Source: B46-G9 sp964548365
Lineage (GTDB): Bacteria; Desulfobacterota; DSM-4660; Desulfatiglandales; Desulfatiglandaceae
DNA: 64,000 bases
Direction of reading: 5' to 3'
NCBI GenBank assembly: GCA_964548365.1
Contig: CAZJRD010000003.1
Location: forward strand, 57,919-121,918
A program made the translations under genes and the position numbers. Under the pieces are notes generated by a model that searched no databases, was not told the origin of the DNA, and was given only the letters and a program-made list of their open reading frames with translations. Below are positions 1 through 9,015 of the stretch, piece by piece; position 1 is the stretch's first letter, and every line of letters begins with the position of its first letter.

Positions 1-140
1 CTTGGTTTCCCGATCGCCCACCAGGACATCCATAATGCCACCCACCTTCATTTCCTTGAAGGCTCTGGTAAATTCCAGCATAGCCATTGGTATGATACTG
101 CCCCGCAGGTCGAGGATGGCGTCCGCATGTGCTTTCAATG
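1..140 (-). CDS. TusA-family protein, partial (3' end outside window)
   Basis: 46 codons are visible. The start is a TTG preceded by GAGAGGAAA at good spacing. The N-terminus carries the TusA/SirA-like pattern LDLRG-x3-P followed by an amphipathic helix and a GG turn (KVGG). TusA proteins are small sulfur carriers, and their active cysteine stands just before the proline (CPxP). Here that position is isoleucine (IIPM), so the visible sequence has no sulfur-carrying cysteine. It is either a non-catalytic TusA-fold protein or a binding domain of a larger protein cut by the window edge. It is divergently oriented to the PAS/sigma-54 regulator. Confidence 0.55.
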
Positions 141-390
141 GATTTCCTCTCGGTGTCAAACGTTCACACGAGTTTACAAGAGCAATCCTTATGCCAATGA
201 GCTTGTTCCATCTGAACAACCCCATTTCAGAAACATTCCTCAAAGGCAGATGAATTTGTTTCAATAAATGCAATACCAATTCATTATAAATTAAAGGGTT
301 TTGGGCGGCTGGGACAGTCCCCCGGGGTATTTGTAAAATGAAGAATCAGGCTCAATCAAGTTTCCGAAAAAGTCCTTGCTGCATTTTTCA

Positions 391-410
391 TGTTAATGTA
401 TATATTAACA
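391..410. promoter_or_regulatory. Perfect inverted repeat upstream of a sigma-54 activator gene
   Basis: Two 7-bp arms, TGTTAAT and ATTAACA, are separated by six bases and end 29 bp before the regulator start. The position suggests an operator for autoregulation. The rest of the 300-bp divergent space (141-439) is AT-rich and shows no gene. A similar palindrome with different arms lies at 36416-36434 before the second PAS/sigma-54 regulator. Confidence 0.45.
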
Positions 411-439
411 CATGCTTAATTTTAACACCTGGAGGGTTT

Positions 440-1825
440 ATGTTTGAACAGGACTTAAACACTTACTGGAAGACCGTGGTCAGCACCATCCAGGATGGGA
501 TCATGATTGTCGACAAAGAAGGGACCGTTGTTTCCGTAAACCAGGCCATGGAAGATTTGGCGGGCTACACCAGTGATGATCTCGTAGGAAACCCCTGTTC
601 TATCCTGGACTGCGATCTTTGTCTCAACCCCCGGAACCAGGACGATGACCAACACTGGTGCCATTTGTTCGAGATCGGCACTCTCAAGCGGAGAAGATGC
701 ACCTTAACGCGGAAAGACGGGAGCGTTTTGGAAATATTGAAAAATGCTTCTCTCCTGCGAAATACCAGGGGGCAGGTCATAGGGGCCGTTGAAACCTTCA
801 CCGATATAACGGAAATCATTCGGAAAGAACACCAGATAGAGGCCTTTCGCCGGCAATTGCGTGCAGAAGACGGGTTTCACGGGATCATGGGAATCTCCGC
901 ACCCATGAAACAGGTTTTTGACCTCATCGAGAATGTGGCCCAATCGGACGCGCCGGTCATCATCCTTGGGGAAAGCGGGACCGGGAAAGAACTGGTAGCC
1001 GAGGCAATCCACAACATCGGGCCACGCAAAAACAGGCCCTTCGTCAAGGTCAACTGCGCCGCCCTCAATCAATCCCTTCTTGAAAGCGAGCTTTTCGGCC
1101 ATGTAAAAGGGGCATTTACCGGTGCGGTACGGAGCAGGACCGGTCGTTTCGAGGCCGCCCAGGGAGGGGACCTTTTCCTGGATGAAATCGGTGACCTTCC
1201 CCTGGTTACCCAGGTGAAACTCCTGCGGGTCCTTGAAGAAAAGGTTATTGAACGGGTCGGAGACAATCGTTCCATTCCCGTAGATGTACGCATCATCACT
1301 GCCACCAATCGGGACCTGAAGGCCCTGGTGGATGAAAAAAATTTCCGAGATGATCTCTATTTCAGGATCAACATTATCCCCATCAGCCTGCCGCCGTTGC
1401 GGGACCGGATAAATGACATCCCTATCCTGGCACAGGCCTTCTTCGAGCACATCAGGCTCAAGAGCGGAAAGGATATCCACGGGATCAGCGAGGATGCCAT
1501 GGCAGCCCTCCTGCGCTATCACTGGCCCGGGAATGTACGTGAACTGAAAGGTGCGTTTGAATATGCATTCGTGGCCTGCCACGGTCCCCTTATCCAGCCC
1601 CACCATTTTCCCCCGAGTATCTTTGACGGGCCGTCGCCCCGTGCTGAGATGAAGAGGCTTGCACTGGACCCCGACGAAGCAAAGAGGACCGAGCTCATCG
1701 AGGCCCTCAAAAAGGCCGGGGGAAACCAGTCCAAAGCGGCCCGTATTCTGGGGGTCTCACGGGTGACCGTGTGGAACAGGATGAAAAAATTTGGAATTGA
1801 TTTGACCCGTCAGGTGACAAAATAG
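440..1825 (+). CDS. PAS-domain sigma-54-dependent transcriptional activator
   Basis: 461-aa enhancer-binding protein. The start is the ATG following GGAGGG rather than in-frame codons further upstream. An N-terminal PAS domain (about 10-125) is followed by the AAA+ sigma-54 interaction domain with Walker A GESGTGKE (177-184), the GAFTGA sigma-54 contact loop (224-229) and Walker B LFLDEIGD (245-252). A Fis-type helix-turn-helix closes the protein (NQSKAARILGVSRVTVWNRM). The PAS domain holds a cysteine cluster (C53, C58, C61, C74, C87) that could hold a metal or Fe-S cluster or act as a thiol switch; this is inference. There is no receiver domain, so the signal is sensed directly. A sigma-54 promoter lies just after the gene, in front of the efflux operon, making that operon the likely target. 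Confidence 0.93.
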   Translation: MFEQDLNTYWKTVVSTIQDGIMIVDKEGTVVSVNQAMEDLAGYTSDDLVGNPCSILDCDLCLNPRNQDDDQHWCHLFEIGTLKRRRCTLTRKDGSVLEILKNASLLRNTRGQVIGAVETFTDITEIIRKEHQIEAFRRQLRAEDGFHGIMGISAPMKQVFDLIENVAQSDAPVIILGESGTGKELVAEAIHNIGPRKNRPFVKVNCAALNQSLLESELFGHVKGAFTGAVRSRTGRFEAAQGGDLFLDEIGDLPLVTQVKLLRVLEEKVIERVGDNRSIPVDVRIITATNRDLKALVDEKNFRDDLYFRINIIPISLPPLRDRINDIPILAQAFFEHIRLKSGKDIHGISEDAMAALLRYHWPGNVRELKGAFEYAFVACHGPLIQPHHFPPSIFDGPSPRAEMKRLALDPDEAKRTELIEALKKAGGNQSKAARILGVSRVTVWNRMKKFGIDLTRQVTK

Positions 1826-1831
1826 GAGTTT

Positions 1832-1846
1832 TGGCACAGGTGTTGC
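1832..1846 (+). promoter_or_regulatory. Sigma-54 (-24/-12) promoter of the efflux operon
   Basis: The sequence TGGCAC-AGGTG-TTGC matches the consensus TGGCAC-N5-TTGC exactly, with the invariant GG and GC ten bases apart. It starts seven bases after the activator stop codon. Transcription would begin near 1858, so the in-frame ATG at 1851 cannot be the translation start of the downstream gene. Confidence 0.85.
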
Positions 1847-1862
1847 TATAATGACAGTCAGT

Positions 1863-1958
1863 GGGTGTAAAAACTTGGCATTACCTCCTTTTGCTACACA
1901 CCCCTGCATCCTGAGCCGTCTTTGGGAATTGGTCCCCCCAATGCCGGCTCTTTTTTTT
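1863..1958 (+). terminator. Leader hairpins with intrinsic terminator before tolC-like gene
   Basis: GAGCCG (1913-1918) pairs with CGGCTC (1945-1950), TTGGG (1922-1926) pairs with CCCAA (1937-1941), and eight Ts follow (1951-1958). This is a good intrinsic terminator, yet it lies downstream of the sigma-54 promoter and directly before the tolC ribosome-binding site. An upstream stem GGGTGT/ACACCC (1863-1868, 1898-1903) encloses CCTCC (1884-1888), complementary to the GGAGG at 1959-1963. It may terminate the regulator mRNA, act as an attenuator, or both. Confidence 0.6.
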
Positions 1959-1970
1959 GGAGGACGCGCA

Positions 1971-3278
1971 ATGAAATACTTTGTAATGTTGTTGATTGTG
2001 GCATGTTCCTTCGGTTCTGCCTACGCGAAAGGACTAGATTTTGATCAGGCAAAAATCCTCGCCCTCAAAAACAGTCAAATGATAAAGGCCTATACCCGTG
2101 AACTGGAAGCATCGAGGTACCGGTATGACCAGGCCCGCGGGGGATATCTCCCGAAGGTTTTCTTATCGGAAACCGGACTGCGAACAAATGAGCCTGGGAG
2201 TGCAGCCTTTGCAAAAATTGCCCAGGGGAAGTTTGACATGCCCTATTTCATGACCGAAATGGCGGACCCTGATCACGTAACCAACTATGAGACCAAGATC
2301 GAGGTTCTCCAACCTGTTTATATGAAAGGAAAGATCTATTTCGGTATCAAACAGGCAAAAGAGATGGAAAATGCCTCGCAGTATACCCTCGAGCGAGTCA
2401 AACAGCAGGTAGTTCTGAGCCTCACGCAGGCGTTTTACGGCAAGACCCTGGCAGATACCGCTCTCGCGGTTACCAGGAAGTCCTATGCGAGGACAAAGGA
2501 ATATTACCAGACCTCCAAGAGGTTTTACGAAAACGGCATGCTCGTGAAAAGCGATCTTCTGGTGGCCCAATCCCATCTCCTCATGAACGAAGGTGCCATT
2601 CGGGAGGCTGAACGACAGGTGGAAATCACCAGGGGCCAGCTTCAGAGAATCCTGGGCATAAAGGCGGAAACCGAAAGGACGTGGAGCATCGCCGATTACG
2701 GTTTCCTGGAAGACCTGGCCTATTACCTTGATCTCGGTTTGCAGAAAAGGCAGGATCTCAAGACCATGGAAAATTACCTCCTGGTCAATGAATATGAATT
2801 GAAAAAGGCAAAGTCCAGGCTCTTTCCCGAGGTTTCCGTCTTTGCATCCTACGCGCAAAATGGTGAAGACTTGTTTGGAGATGACGGCGACGGGTACGCC
2901 GTTGGCGCTCAGGTACGGCTGAATCTTTTCAACGGCTTTTCAGATTTCAATCACATCAGGGAACAGAAGAGCCGCTACCTTTCCCTCCAGAACAAGATCG
3001 CGGACAAAAAGCTCGAGATTGAGGTGGAGGTGAAGGACGGGTTCTATTCGGTCCTCGCCTCGCAGAAAAAAATGCAGGCGGCAAAAAAGAGAGTAGAGGC
3101 TGCAGGCGAGGCACTTAAGATCACCCAAAACCGGTTCAAGGCAGGCATCCTGAAGGTGACCGACCTCCTGGACCGGGAAGTGGAAGAGAAGGAGGCCGAA
3201 CTGGGTCTTTACAAATCGCAATATGATCTTATTGTCAGTAACGCGAAGCTGCTTTTCGCAGCAGGAGTGCTCGAGTAA
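1971..3278 (+). CDS. TolC-family outer membrane efflux protein
   Basis: 435 aa. The ATG is chosen because it follows GGAGGA and begins a clear signal peptide (MKYFVMLLIVACSFGSAYA). The mature part is rich in long heptad-like helices with the internally repeated outer membrane efflux protein layout, including a second-half segment ending RFKAGILKVTDLLDREVE, typical of TolC-like trimers. It would form the outer-membrane exit duct for the RND pump encoded downstream. It heads the operon driven by the sigma-54 promoter. A 154-bp palindromic repeat fills the gap to the adaptor gene. The transported compound cannot be told from sequence. Confidence 0.9.
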   Translation: MKYFVMLLIVACSFGSAYAKGLDFDQAKILALKNSQMIKAYTRELEASRYRYDQARGGYLPKVFLSETGLRTNEPGSAAFAKIAQGKFDMPYFMTEMADPDHVTNYETKIEVLQPVYMKGKIYFGIKQAKEMENASQYTLERVKQQVVLSLTQAFYGKTLADTALAVTRKSYARTKEYYQTSKRFYENGMLVKSDLLVAQSHLLMNEGAIREAERQVEITRGQLQRILGIKAETERTWSIADYGFLEDLAYYLDLGLQKRQDLKTMENYLLVNEYELKKAKSRLFPEVSVFASYAQNGEDLFGDDGDGYAVGAQVRLNLFNGFSDFNHIREQKSRYLSLQNKIADKKLEIEVEVKDGFYSVLASQKKMQAAKKRVEAAGEALKITQNRFKAGILKVTDLLDREVEEKEAELGLYKSQYDLIVSNAKLLFAAGVLE

Positions 3279-3280
3279 TT

Positions 3281-3434
3281 GACGGCTTCGTAAAAAGTCC
3301 ATCTGCGGCGTTGCGCTTCATCTTTCGTCATTGCGGCGTACTTCTATGTACGCCTCATTCCTCAAGATTCGCGCGTCCCCGATGGCGGGGTTTCACAAGC
3401 TTAACTTGCATCTGGAGCTTTTTACTGTGCCGTC
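3281..3434. repeat. MITE-like palindromic element inside the efflux operon
   Basis: Imperfect terminal inverted repeats start GACGGC-N4-TAAAAAG at the left and end CTTTTTA-N4-GCCGTC at the right. The core includes a GCGTAC/GTACGC hairpin. It fills the gap between the tolC-like stop and the adaptor ribosome-binding site. No coding potential is seen. The core layout resembles the elements at 12313 and 54062. Confidence 0.7.
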
Positions 3435-3479
3435 GGTTTTCAGGACTTTTGCGAGGGCATCAATACTGAGGAGGGAACA

Positions 3480-4658
3480 ATGAACGTTTTCAGGTTTCTT
3501 GTAATTCCTTTGATCCTGGGCCTGGCGGCCTGTTCATCCGGATCCGACCAGGCCACGGAAAATTCAACTCCCCCGAGAAAGATACGGGTTGTCACCCAAC
3601 GGGTCCAAAGGGATAAAATTCCCATTTCAAGGAGCTTTCCGGGGACAGTTGCGAGCGCTGATACGGCCTTGCTCACGCCCAAAGTGGTAGGCTATATCCA
3701 GGCACTCCTGGCACGGCCCGGAGATACCTTTCAGCAAGGTGCCGTCCTGGTAAGAATCAAGAGCAAGGAACTCATGGACAAGGAGAAATTCGCACAAAGC
3801 GCCGTTAGGGAGGCGGTGAACGGAGAGAAACAGGGTGTCCTGGGATTCACCATGACAAAGGCAGGCCTCAAGAAGGCCGAGGCACAATTTACCCTTGCTC
3901 AAAAAACGTACAAGCGGTTTGAAAATCTGCTGAAAACCGAGAGCGTGAGCAGGCAGGAGTTTGACGAGGTGGAAGCAAAATACCGGACCGCACTGGAAGC
4001 CCGAAAAATAGCCGGGGAAAACGTAAACCTGGCCGCTGAAAAGCTCTCCCAGGCAAAAATCAAAAAACAGCAGGCACGGGCCATGCTGGATGAGGTTAAA
4101 ACGTATCTCAGCTATACAAACCTGAAAGCCCCCTTTGATGGGATTGTGCTCCAGAAATTGATGGACGTGGGGAACCTGGCATCTCCCGGGCAGCCCATCC
4201 TCAAGATAGGTTCTTTAGGAAACATAGTGTATGCCCATGTTAACGGAAGTGTCATGAGGCACACAAAAGTAGGGGATAAGGCGACGGTTGATGTCCCGTC
4301 GGCTGATGAGTCATTCAAGGCCAAGATACTGGAGATAAACCCGAATATTGATCCTGCCACAAGGAACTTCCGGGTAAAATTGTCAGGAGATACACACCTG
4401 ATACCCGGGATGTATTGTAACGTATATTTTGCCAGAGGCGCTGAGGACGTTATTGTCGTCCCGAAGTCGGCCGTTCTCCAAAGGGGACAGCTTCACATTG
4501 TCTTTGTTGATAAAGACAAGACAGCGGAAATGAGGATAGTCAAGACAGGCAGGATATTTAAAGATTCAATGGAAATACTGAGCGGACTGTATCCCGGGGA
4601 GAACCTCGTTTTAAATAAGGTAGAACAACTCAAATCCGGCGATTCTCTTGAGGAATAA
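3480..4658 (+). CDS. RND efflux periplasmic adaptor (membrane fusion protein)
   Basis: 392 aa with an N-terminal lipoprotein signal and lipobox LAAC (cleavage before C18), so it should be anchored in the membrane by lipidation. A barrel-sandwich half-motif (SADTALLTPKVVGYI) is followed by a long helical hairpin (about 100-210), a second lipoyl/barrel half (LSYTNLKAPFDGIVLQKLMD) and a beta-barrel region, as in AcrA/MexA-type HlyD-family adaptors. The ATG follows GAGGAGGG. It bridges the RND transporter and the TolC-like duct. The stop lies three bases before the pump gene, so the two are translationally linked. Confidence 0.92.
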   Translation: MNVFRFLVIPLILGLAACSSGSDQATENSTPPRKIRVVTQRVQRDKIPISRSFPGTVASADTALLTPKVVGYIQALLARPGDTFQQGAVLVRIKSKELMDKEKFAQSAVREAVNGEKQGVLGFTMTKAGLKKAEAQFTLAQKTYKRFENLLKTESVSRQEFDEVEAKYRTALEARKIAGENVNLAAEKLSQAKIKKQQARAMLDEVKTYLSYTNLKAPFDGIVLQKLMDVGNLASPGQPILKIGSLGNIVYAHVNGSVMRHTKVGDKATVDVPSADESFKAKILEINPNIDPATRNFRVKLSGDTHLIPGMYCNVYFARGAEDVIVVPKSAVLQRGQLHIVFVDKDKTAEMRIVKTGRIFKDSMEILSGLYPGENLVLNKVEQLKSGDSLEE

Positions 4659-4661
4659 GGC

Positions 4662-7600
4662 ATGACGGAAGAGAAAGATACAAAGAGAAAAGATGTCAAA
4701 GGGCACGAGGAAAATCTTGAAGAGGAATTCGAAGTAATAAAGCAGGCCATTGCGGAAAAGATAGCAAAGGTTTTCCTGATATCCAAGATCACCCCTCTTC
4801 TAATGATTGCAGCCCTTTTCTTGGGGATCGTGTCCGTTCTCTTTACGCCGGAAGAGGTGGACCCCGATATCGTGGTTTCCATGGTGGACATCTTTGTTCC
4901 CTATCCGGGAGCAAAGCCGCAAGACGTTGAAAAGATCGTCACGGCCCCTTTTGAAAAACTCATGTGGGAAATCCCCGGAGTAGATAATGTTTACAGTACC
5001 GCCATGAACGACGTGGGCCTGGTGACGGTGCAATTCAAGGTCGGTGAAAATGTTGAAAAAACCATCGCCAGACTCAAGACCAAAATCGATTATAACATGG
5101 ACAGGATGCCCCAGGGTGTGCTTCCCCCCCTAATCAAGAGCAGGTCGATCTATAGCGTACCCCAGTTGAGCATTACGTTGTGGTCGGCCAAATACTCCCC
5201 TTACATGCTCAGAAGTATCGCTGCCGAGGTGAAAGCCGGTCTCAAATCCATAGATGACGTTTCAGAGATATGGATAATCGGAGGGTACCAAAGGGACATA
5301 AGGGTTGAACCCGACATAAACAGGCTGCGGTCCTACGGCATGGATCTGCTCAAGCTTTACGGTGCTCTCTCCATCTCAAACAAGGCCCTGAATCCAGGGA
5401 AAATAACCACCGCGGGGAAAAATATCTATGTACGGGCAGGCGGTTTTTTCCAGACTGCCGACGATGTGAGGAACCTGGTGGTTGGTGTTTACCAGGGGAA
5501 GTCCATTTACCTCAGGGATGTAGCGGCGGTCTTTGACGGGCCGGGAGTGCCCCATCACTATCACATGATCGGGTTCAACAAAGGCAACACCCTGGAAAAA
5601 TTCCAGGCCGTCACCATCGCCATTGCCAAAAGGAAAGGGAGCGATTCCGTAGTTGTCGCAAAAGACATCCTGGCAAAGCTCAAGACCCTCAAGGGATATA
5701 TCATCCCTGAAGGCGTCCATGCCACCGTAACGCGCAACTACGGAAAAATGGCGCATGACAAAGTCAAGACCTTGATCGAACACCTGATCGGGGCAATCGT
5801 CTCCGTCATGCTCGTGATGACGATCTGGCTGGGATGGAGAGCAGGACTGGTCGTTTTTGTGGCCCTTCCCGTTACTTTTTCTCTTACACTCTTCATTTAC
5901 TACATGCTTGGATACACATTAAACCGGGTGACGCTCTTTGCCTTGATCTTTGTGGTGGGCCTTGTTGTGGACGATGCAATCATTGTCGTGGAAAATATGG
6001 ACAGGCATTTTAAGATCGCCAAAGACAACCTGTTTGCAAGGGCCGTACAAGCAGTCGGAGAAGTCGGTGATCCCACGATCCTTGCCACCATAACCGTCAT
6101 CGTCGCCATATTCCCCATGGCCTTTGTGCGCGGCGTCATGGGACCTTACATGAAGCCGATGCCCGTCGGCGCCTCCCTCGCCATGGTGTTTTCCCTGTTT
6201 GTAGCCTTTACCATTACTCCATGGCTTGCCTTCAAACTCCTTGCCCATCGCAAGGGTGATGCCGCGAGTGTAAAGGATGAGGAAGAATGGATCAAGAAAA
6301 CGAGACTTTACAAAGGTTACAACAAGGTCCTTTCACCCTTCATGGAAAAAGGCCTCCTCAGATTCCTCCTGCTGTGCGGCATCGGTCTCCTCTTTTTCGG
6401 GGCAGTCATGTTCATCCCAACGAATAAGGTTATAATGAAGATGCTCCCCCTTGACAACAAGGACAATCTGGAGGTGGTCATCGATATGCCCAAGGGAACG
6501 CCGCTCGAGAAGACCACTGCTCTTGCGACCGGCATCGGGACGTATCTTTCAGGGGTGAACGATGTGGACAACTACGAGATTTACGCGGGGATAGCAGCCC
6601 CTTTCGATCTCAACGGCCTGGTCAGACATTATTACCTGAGGCGGGGTGACAATGTGGCGCAAATCGTAGTGAACTTTAGAGACAAGCAGAAGAGAAAACT
6701 CGAGAGCCACGAGCTTGCGGAAATGCTGAGAGGACCGATCCAGGCAATAGGAAGAAGGTATAACGCCAACATCAAAATAGCGGAAGTCCCTCCGGGTCCC
6801 CCCGTGCTTTCCTCTCTTGTAGCTGAAGTATACGGCCCTGACCGGAAAAGCAGGCTGGCTGCAGCTTCAGAGATAAAATCCATTTTCGAAACCACCAAAG
6901 GTGTGGTGGACGTGGACTGGTTTGTGGAACACGATATGCAGGAGCTTGATTTCGCTGTCAATAAGGCAAAAGCCGCCCTCACGGGAATTTCCACGGATAT
7001 GATAACCAAGACCCTTTATATGGCCATCAAAGGCATGAAGGCAGGCATATTACATACCGGAAAAGACCGGGAACCAGTGAGCATCATCGTCAGGGTGCCC
7101 CAAAGGCAGAAATCCCAGTTGGATATACTCAAAAACATAAACCTTATTTCCATGTCCGGAAAAGCGGTCCCCTTGAGCGAACTTGTGCAGATGGAGAAAA
7201 AAAACAAGGACAAGCCCATCTATCATAAAGACCTTAAGCCCGTGGTCTATGTTATAGGGGATGTGGCAGGGGCCATAGAGAGCCCTGTGTATGCGATCCT
7301 CAAGATGAGAAAAAGGATAGGATCCATCCTGAGCAACGGTTCCAGGGTAAAGGAATACTGGACACAAGAGCCGGACAACACCCAAACGGTCTCCATAAAA
7401 TGGGCGGGAGAATGGAAAGTGACCTATGAAGTCTTCAGGGACCTCGGGCTCGCCTTTTTTGGAGCAATGATTGTCATGTATTTCGTACTTGTTGCATGGT
7501 TCGGTTCCTTTGTCACTCCGATTATCATGATGATACCCATTCCCCTGAGTCTCATCGGGATCATTCCCGGGCATTTTTTCTTCGGAAAATTCTTCACCGC

Positions 7601-7919
7601 CACCAGCATGATCGGGTTCATCGCCCTTGCAGGCATTATGGTCCGGAACGCGGTTCTGCTGATCGATTTTATTGAGCTGAGCCTCAAGAGAGGAAAAGGA
7701 ATCAAGGAAGCAGTTATTCAATCCGGCGCTGTCAGGGCAAGGCCCGTTATTCTGACAACCGTAGCCGTTATCGTGGGGGCTTTTTTCATGCTCCCGGATC
7801 CAATTTTTGCGGGACTCGGGGTTTCCCTGATCACCGGCGCGGCCGTTTCCACCGTTCTGACCCTGATGATCATCCCCTTAGGCTACTACATGTACTACCG
7901 GATGCTCCACAAAACCTGA
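4662..7919 (+). CDS. RND-family inner membrane efflux transporter
   Basis: 1085 aa, the usual length for AcrB-type trimeric pumps. It has an N-terminal transmembrane helix after a charged cytoplasmic extension, a first porter region (VSMVDIFVPYPGAKPQDVEK), and a transmembrane bundle with the proton-relay aspartate pair (GLVVDDAIIVVENMD). A second pseudo-symmetric half ends GIMVRNAVLLIDFIELSLKRG. The protein would exchange protons for substrate and work with the adaptor and TolC partners encoded upstream. The N-terminal charged stretch (MTEEKDTKRKDVKGHEENLE) is longer than in AcrB. Substrate unknown; the organic-acid setting of the window would fit export of a toxic organic compound, but that is a guess. 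Confidence 0.93.
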   Translation: MTEEKDTKRKDVKGHEENLEEEFEVIKQAIAEKIAKVFLISKITPLLMIAALFLGIVSVLFTPEEVDPDIVVSMVDIFVPYPGAKPQDVEKIVTAPFEKLMWEIPGVDNVYSTAMNDVGLVTVQFKVGENVEKTIARLKTKIDYNMDRMPQGVLPPLIKSRSIYSVPQLSITLWSAKYSPYMLRSIAAEVKAGLKSIDDVSEIWIIGGYQRDIRVEPDINRLRSYGMDLLKLYGALSISNKALNPGKITTAGKNIYVRAGGFFQTADDVRNLVVGVYQGKSIYLRDVAAVFDGPGVPHHYHMIGFNKGNTLEKFQAVTIAIAKRKGSDSVVVAKDILAKLKTLKGYIIPEGVHATVTRNYGKMAHDKVKTLIEHLIGAIVSVMLVMTIWLGWRAGLVVFVALPVTFSLTLFIYYMLGYTLNRVTLFALIFVVGLVVDDAIIVVENMDRHFKIAKDNLFARAVQAVGEVGDPTILATITVIVAIFPMAFVRGVMGPYMKPMPVGASLAMVFSLFVAFTITPWLAFKLLAHRKGDAASVKDEEEWIKKTRLYKGYNKVLSPFMEKGLLRFLLLCGIGLLFFGAVMFIPTNKVIMKMLPLDNKDNLEVVIDMPKGTPLEKTTALATGIGTYLSGVNDVDNYEIYAGIAAPFDLNGLVRHYYLRRGDNVAQIVVNFRDKQKRKLESHELAEMLRGPIQAIGRRYNANIKIAEVPPGPPVLSSLVAEVYGPDRKSRLAAASEIKSIFETTKGVVDVDWFVEHDMQELDFAVNKAKAALTGISTDMITKTLYMAIKGMKAGILHTGKDREPVSIIVRVPQRQKSQLDILKNINLISMSGKAVPLSELVQMEKKNKDKPIYHKDLKPVVYVIGDVAGAIESPVYAILKMRKRIGSILSNGSRVKEYWTQEPDNTQTVSIKWAGEWKVTYEVFRDLGLAFFGAMIVMYFVLVAWFGSFVTPIIMMIPIPLSLIGIIPGHFFFGKFFTATSMIGFIALAGIMVRNAVLLIDFIELSLKRGKGIKEAVIQSGAVRARPVILTTVAVIVGAFFMLPDPIFAGLGVSLITGAAVSTVLTLMIIPLGYYMYYRMLHKT

Positions 7920-8010
7920 AATACCCCGGTTCTCCTGCTCCCACAGCCGAAGGGGAATAGAGAGTTTGCTATGAAGAGCAGGTGAACGGGATGTTTCTGA
8001 AGCGGACTTT

Positions 8011-8892
8011 TCAAAACGCCCATCTCTCTTTCCTTTGTCGGGCATAGAGGCCTTCGACGGTGTAAATCAACAAAGCGGCCCAGATGAAACAAAAGCCAGT
8101 GAAGCGGGTCCTTGAAAATTCCTCGCCGTAGACCCACACGCCTATGGAAAACTGGAGCGTCGGCCCAATATACTGCAGGATCCCAACCATGGACAACGGG
8201 ATCCTCCGCGCTGCACCCGCAAACATGAGCAGGGGCGCGGCTGTAACGATACCACCCAGAGCGAGTAATAAACTGGAGAGGTCTGCGTGGCCAAAGGTAC
8301 CGACTCCTTTTGATTCCAGAAACAGCAGATAGAGCATCGCGGGAATAAAAAGAAGGCACAGCTCAACGCTCAGACCCTCCAGCGCCTCCAGGGGTGCGCT
8401 TTTCTTGATGAGCCCGTATGTGCCAAAGGAAAAGGCAAGTACCAAGGCAATCCACGGGAGAGACCCGTATCGGACGGTAAGGTATCCCACGCCTACAGCC
8501 GCCAGCGCGATGGCAGCCCATTGGAGCACACGCAAGCGCTCCCGAAAAAAGATAACGCCCAGCAGCACGCTCACCAGGGGATTAATGAAATAGCCCAGGC
8601 TCGACTCCACAATATACCCGGCGTTTATTCCCCACACGTAGGTGGTCCAGTTGACGGTCAGCACCGCGGCCGCGATCCCATAGATGAGTACCATCCTGGG
8701 GTTGCGGATGGTTTGGAGCATCACCCTGAACCGTTTCTTGAAGACCACCATCCCAAACACAAATACCAGGGACCAAACGATCCGGTGCCCGATGATTTCC
8801 GTCGCCGGCACCTGCTGCAACTGTTTCCAGTAGATGGGGAAAATCCCCCATAACCCGTAGGCCCCGATGGCCAATAGAATACCTTTTTTCAC
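8011..8892 (-). CDS. rarD: RarD-like EamA/DMT-superfamily permease
   Basis: 293 aa starting at GTG (MKKGILLAIGAYGLWGIFPIYWK). About ten hydrophobic segments occur in two EamA-type halves, with family signatures PATEIIGHRIVWSLVF near the N-terminus and SLGYFINPLVSVLLGVIFFRERL in the middle. RarD is known as a drug/metabolite-transporter family protein, named for chloramphenicol sensitivity in its annotation, and its physiological substrate is not settled. The gene is convergent with the RND pump gene and separate from the genes that follow. The assignment to the RarD branch rests on the conserved N-terminal and central motifs. Confidence 0.88.
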   Translation of the reverse strand: MKKGILLAIGAYGLWGIFPIYWKQLQQVPATEIIGHRIVWSLVFVFGMVVFKKRFRVMLQTIRNPRMVLIYGIAAAVLTVNWTTYVWGINAGYIVESSLGYFINPLVSVLLGVIFFRERLRVLQWAAIALAAVGVGYLTVRYGSLPWIALVLAFSFGTYGLIKKSAPLEALEGLSVELCLLFIPAMLYLLFLESKGVGTFGHADLSSLLLALGGIVTAAPLLMFAGAARRIPLSMVGILQYIGPTLQFSIGVWVYGEEFSRTRFTGFCFIWAALLIYTVEGLYARQRKERWAF

Positions 8893-9015
8893 GATTCATC
8901 CATTCTTTACAATTCTGATCGACGGACCATAGTTGATCCGTTCCTGGAAAGCAAGATTGAAACGATTTTTCCGGAATAGGTGGAGGATCTGGGGCCTAAG
9001 GGGGCGTAAAGGTCC

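Noticed and set aside
338..439. Longer N-terminus for the first sigma-54 regulator
   Set aside because: The extension covers the palindrome and has no ribosome-binding site, whereas the ATG at 440 follows GGAGGG.
704..1606. 300-codon minus-strand frame opposite the first sigma-54 regulator
   Set aside because: No recognisable domain; it is antisense to a gene with clear AAA+ motifs.
1851..1970. Longer N-terminus for the TolC-like protein
   Set aside because: It would begin upstream of the predicted sigma-54 start site and would place 40 residues before a proper signal peptide.
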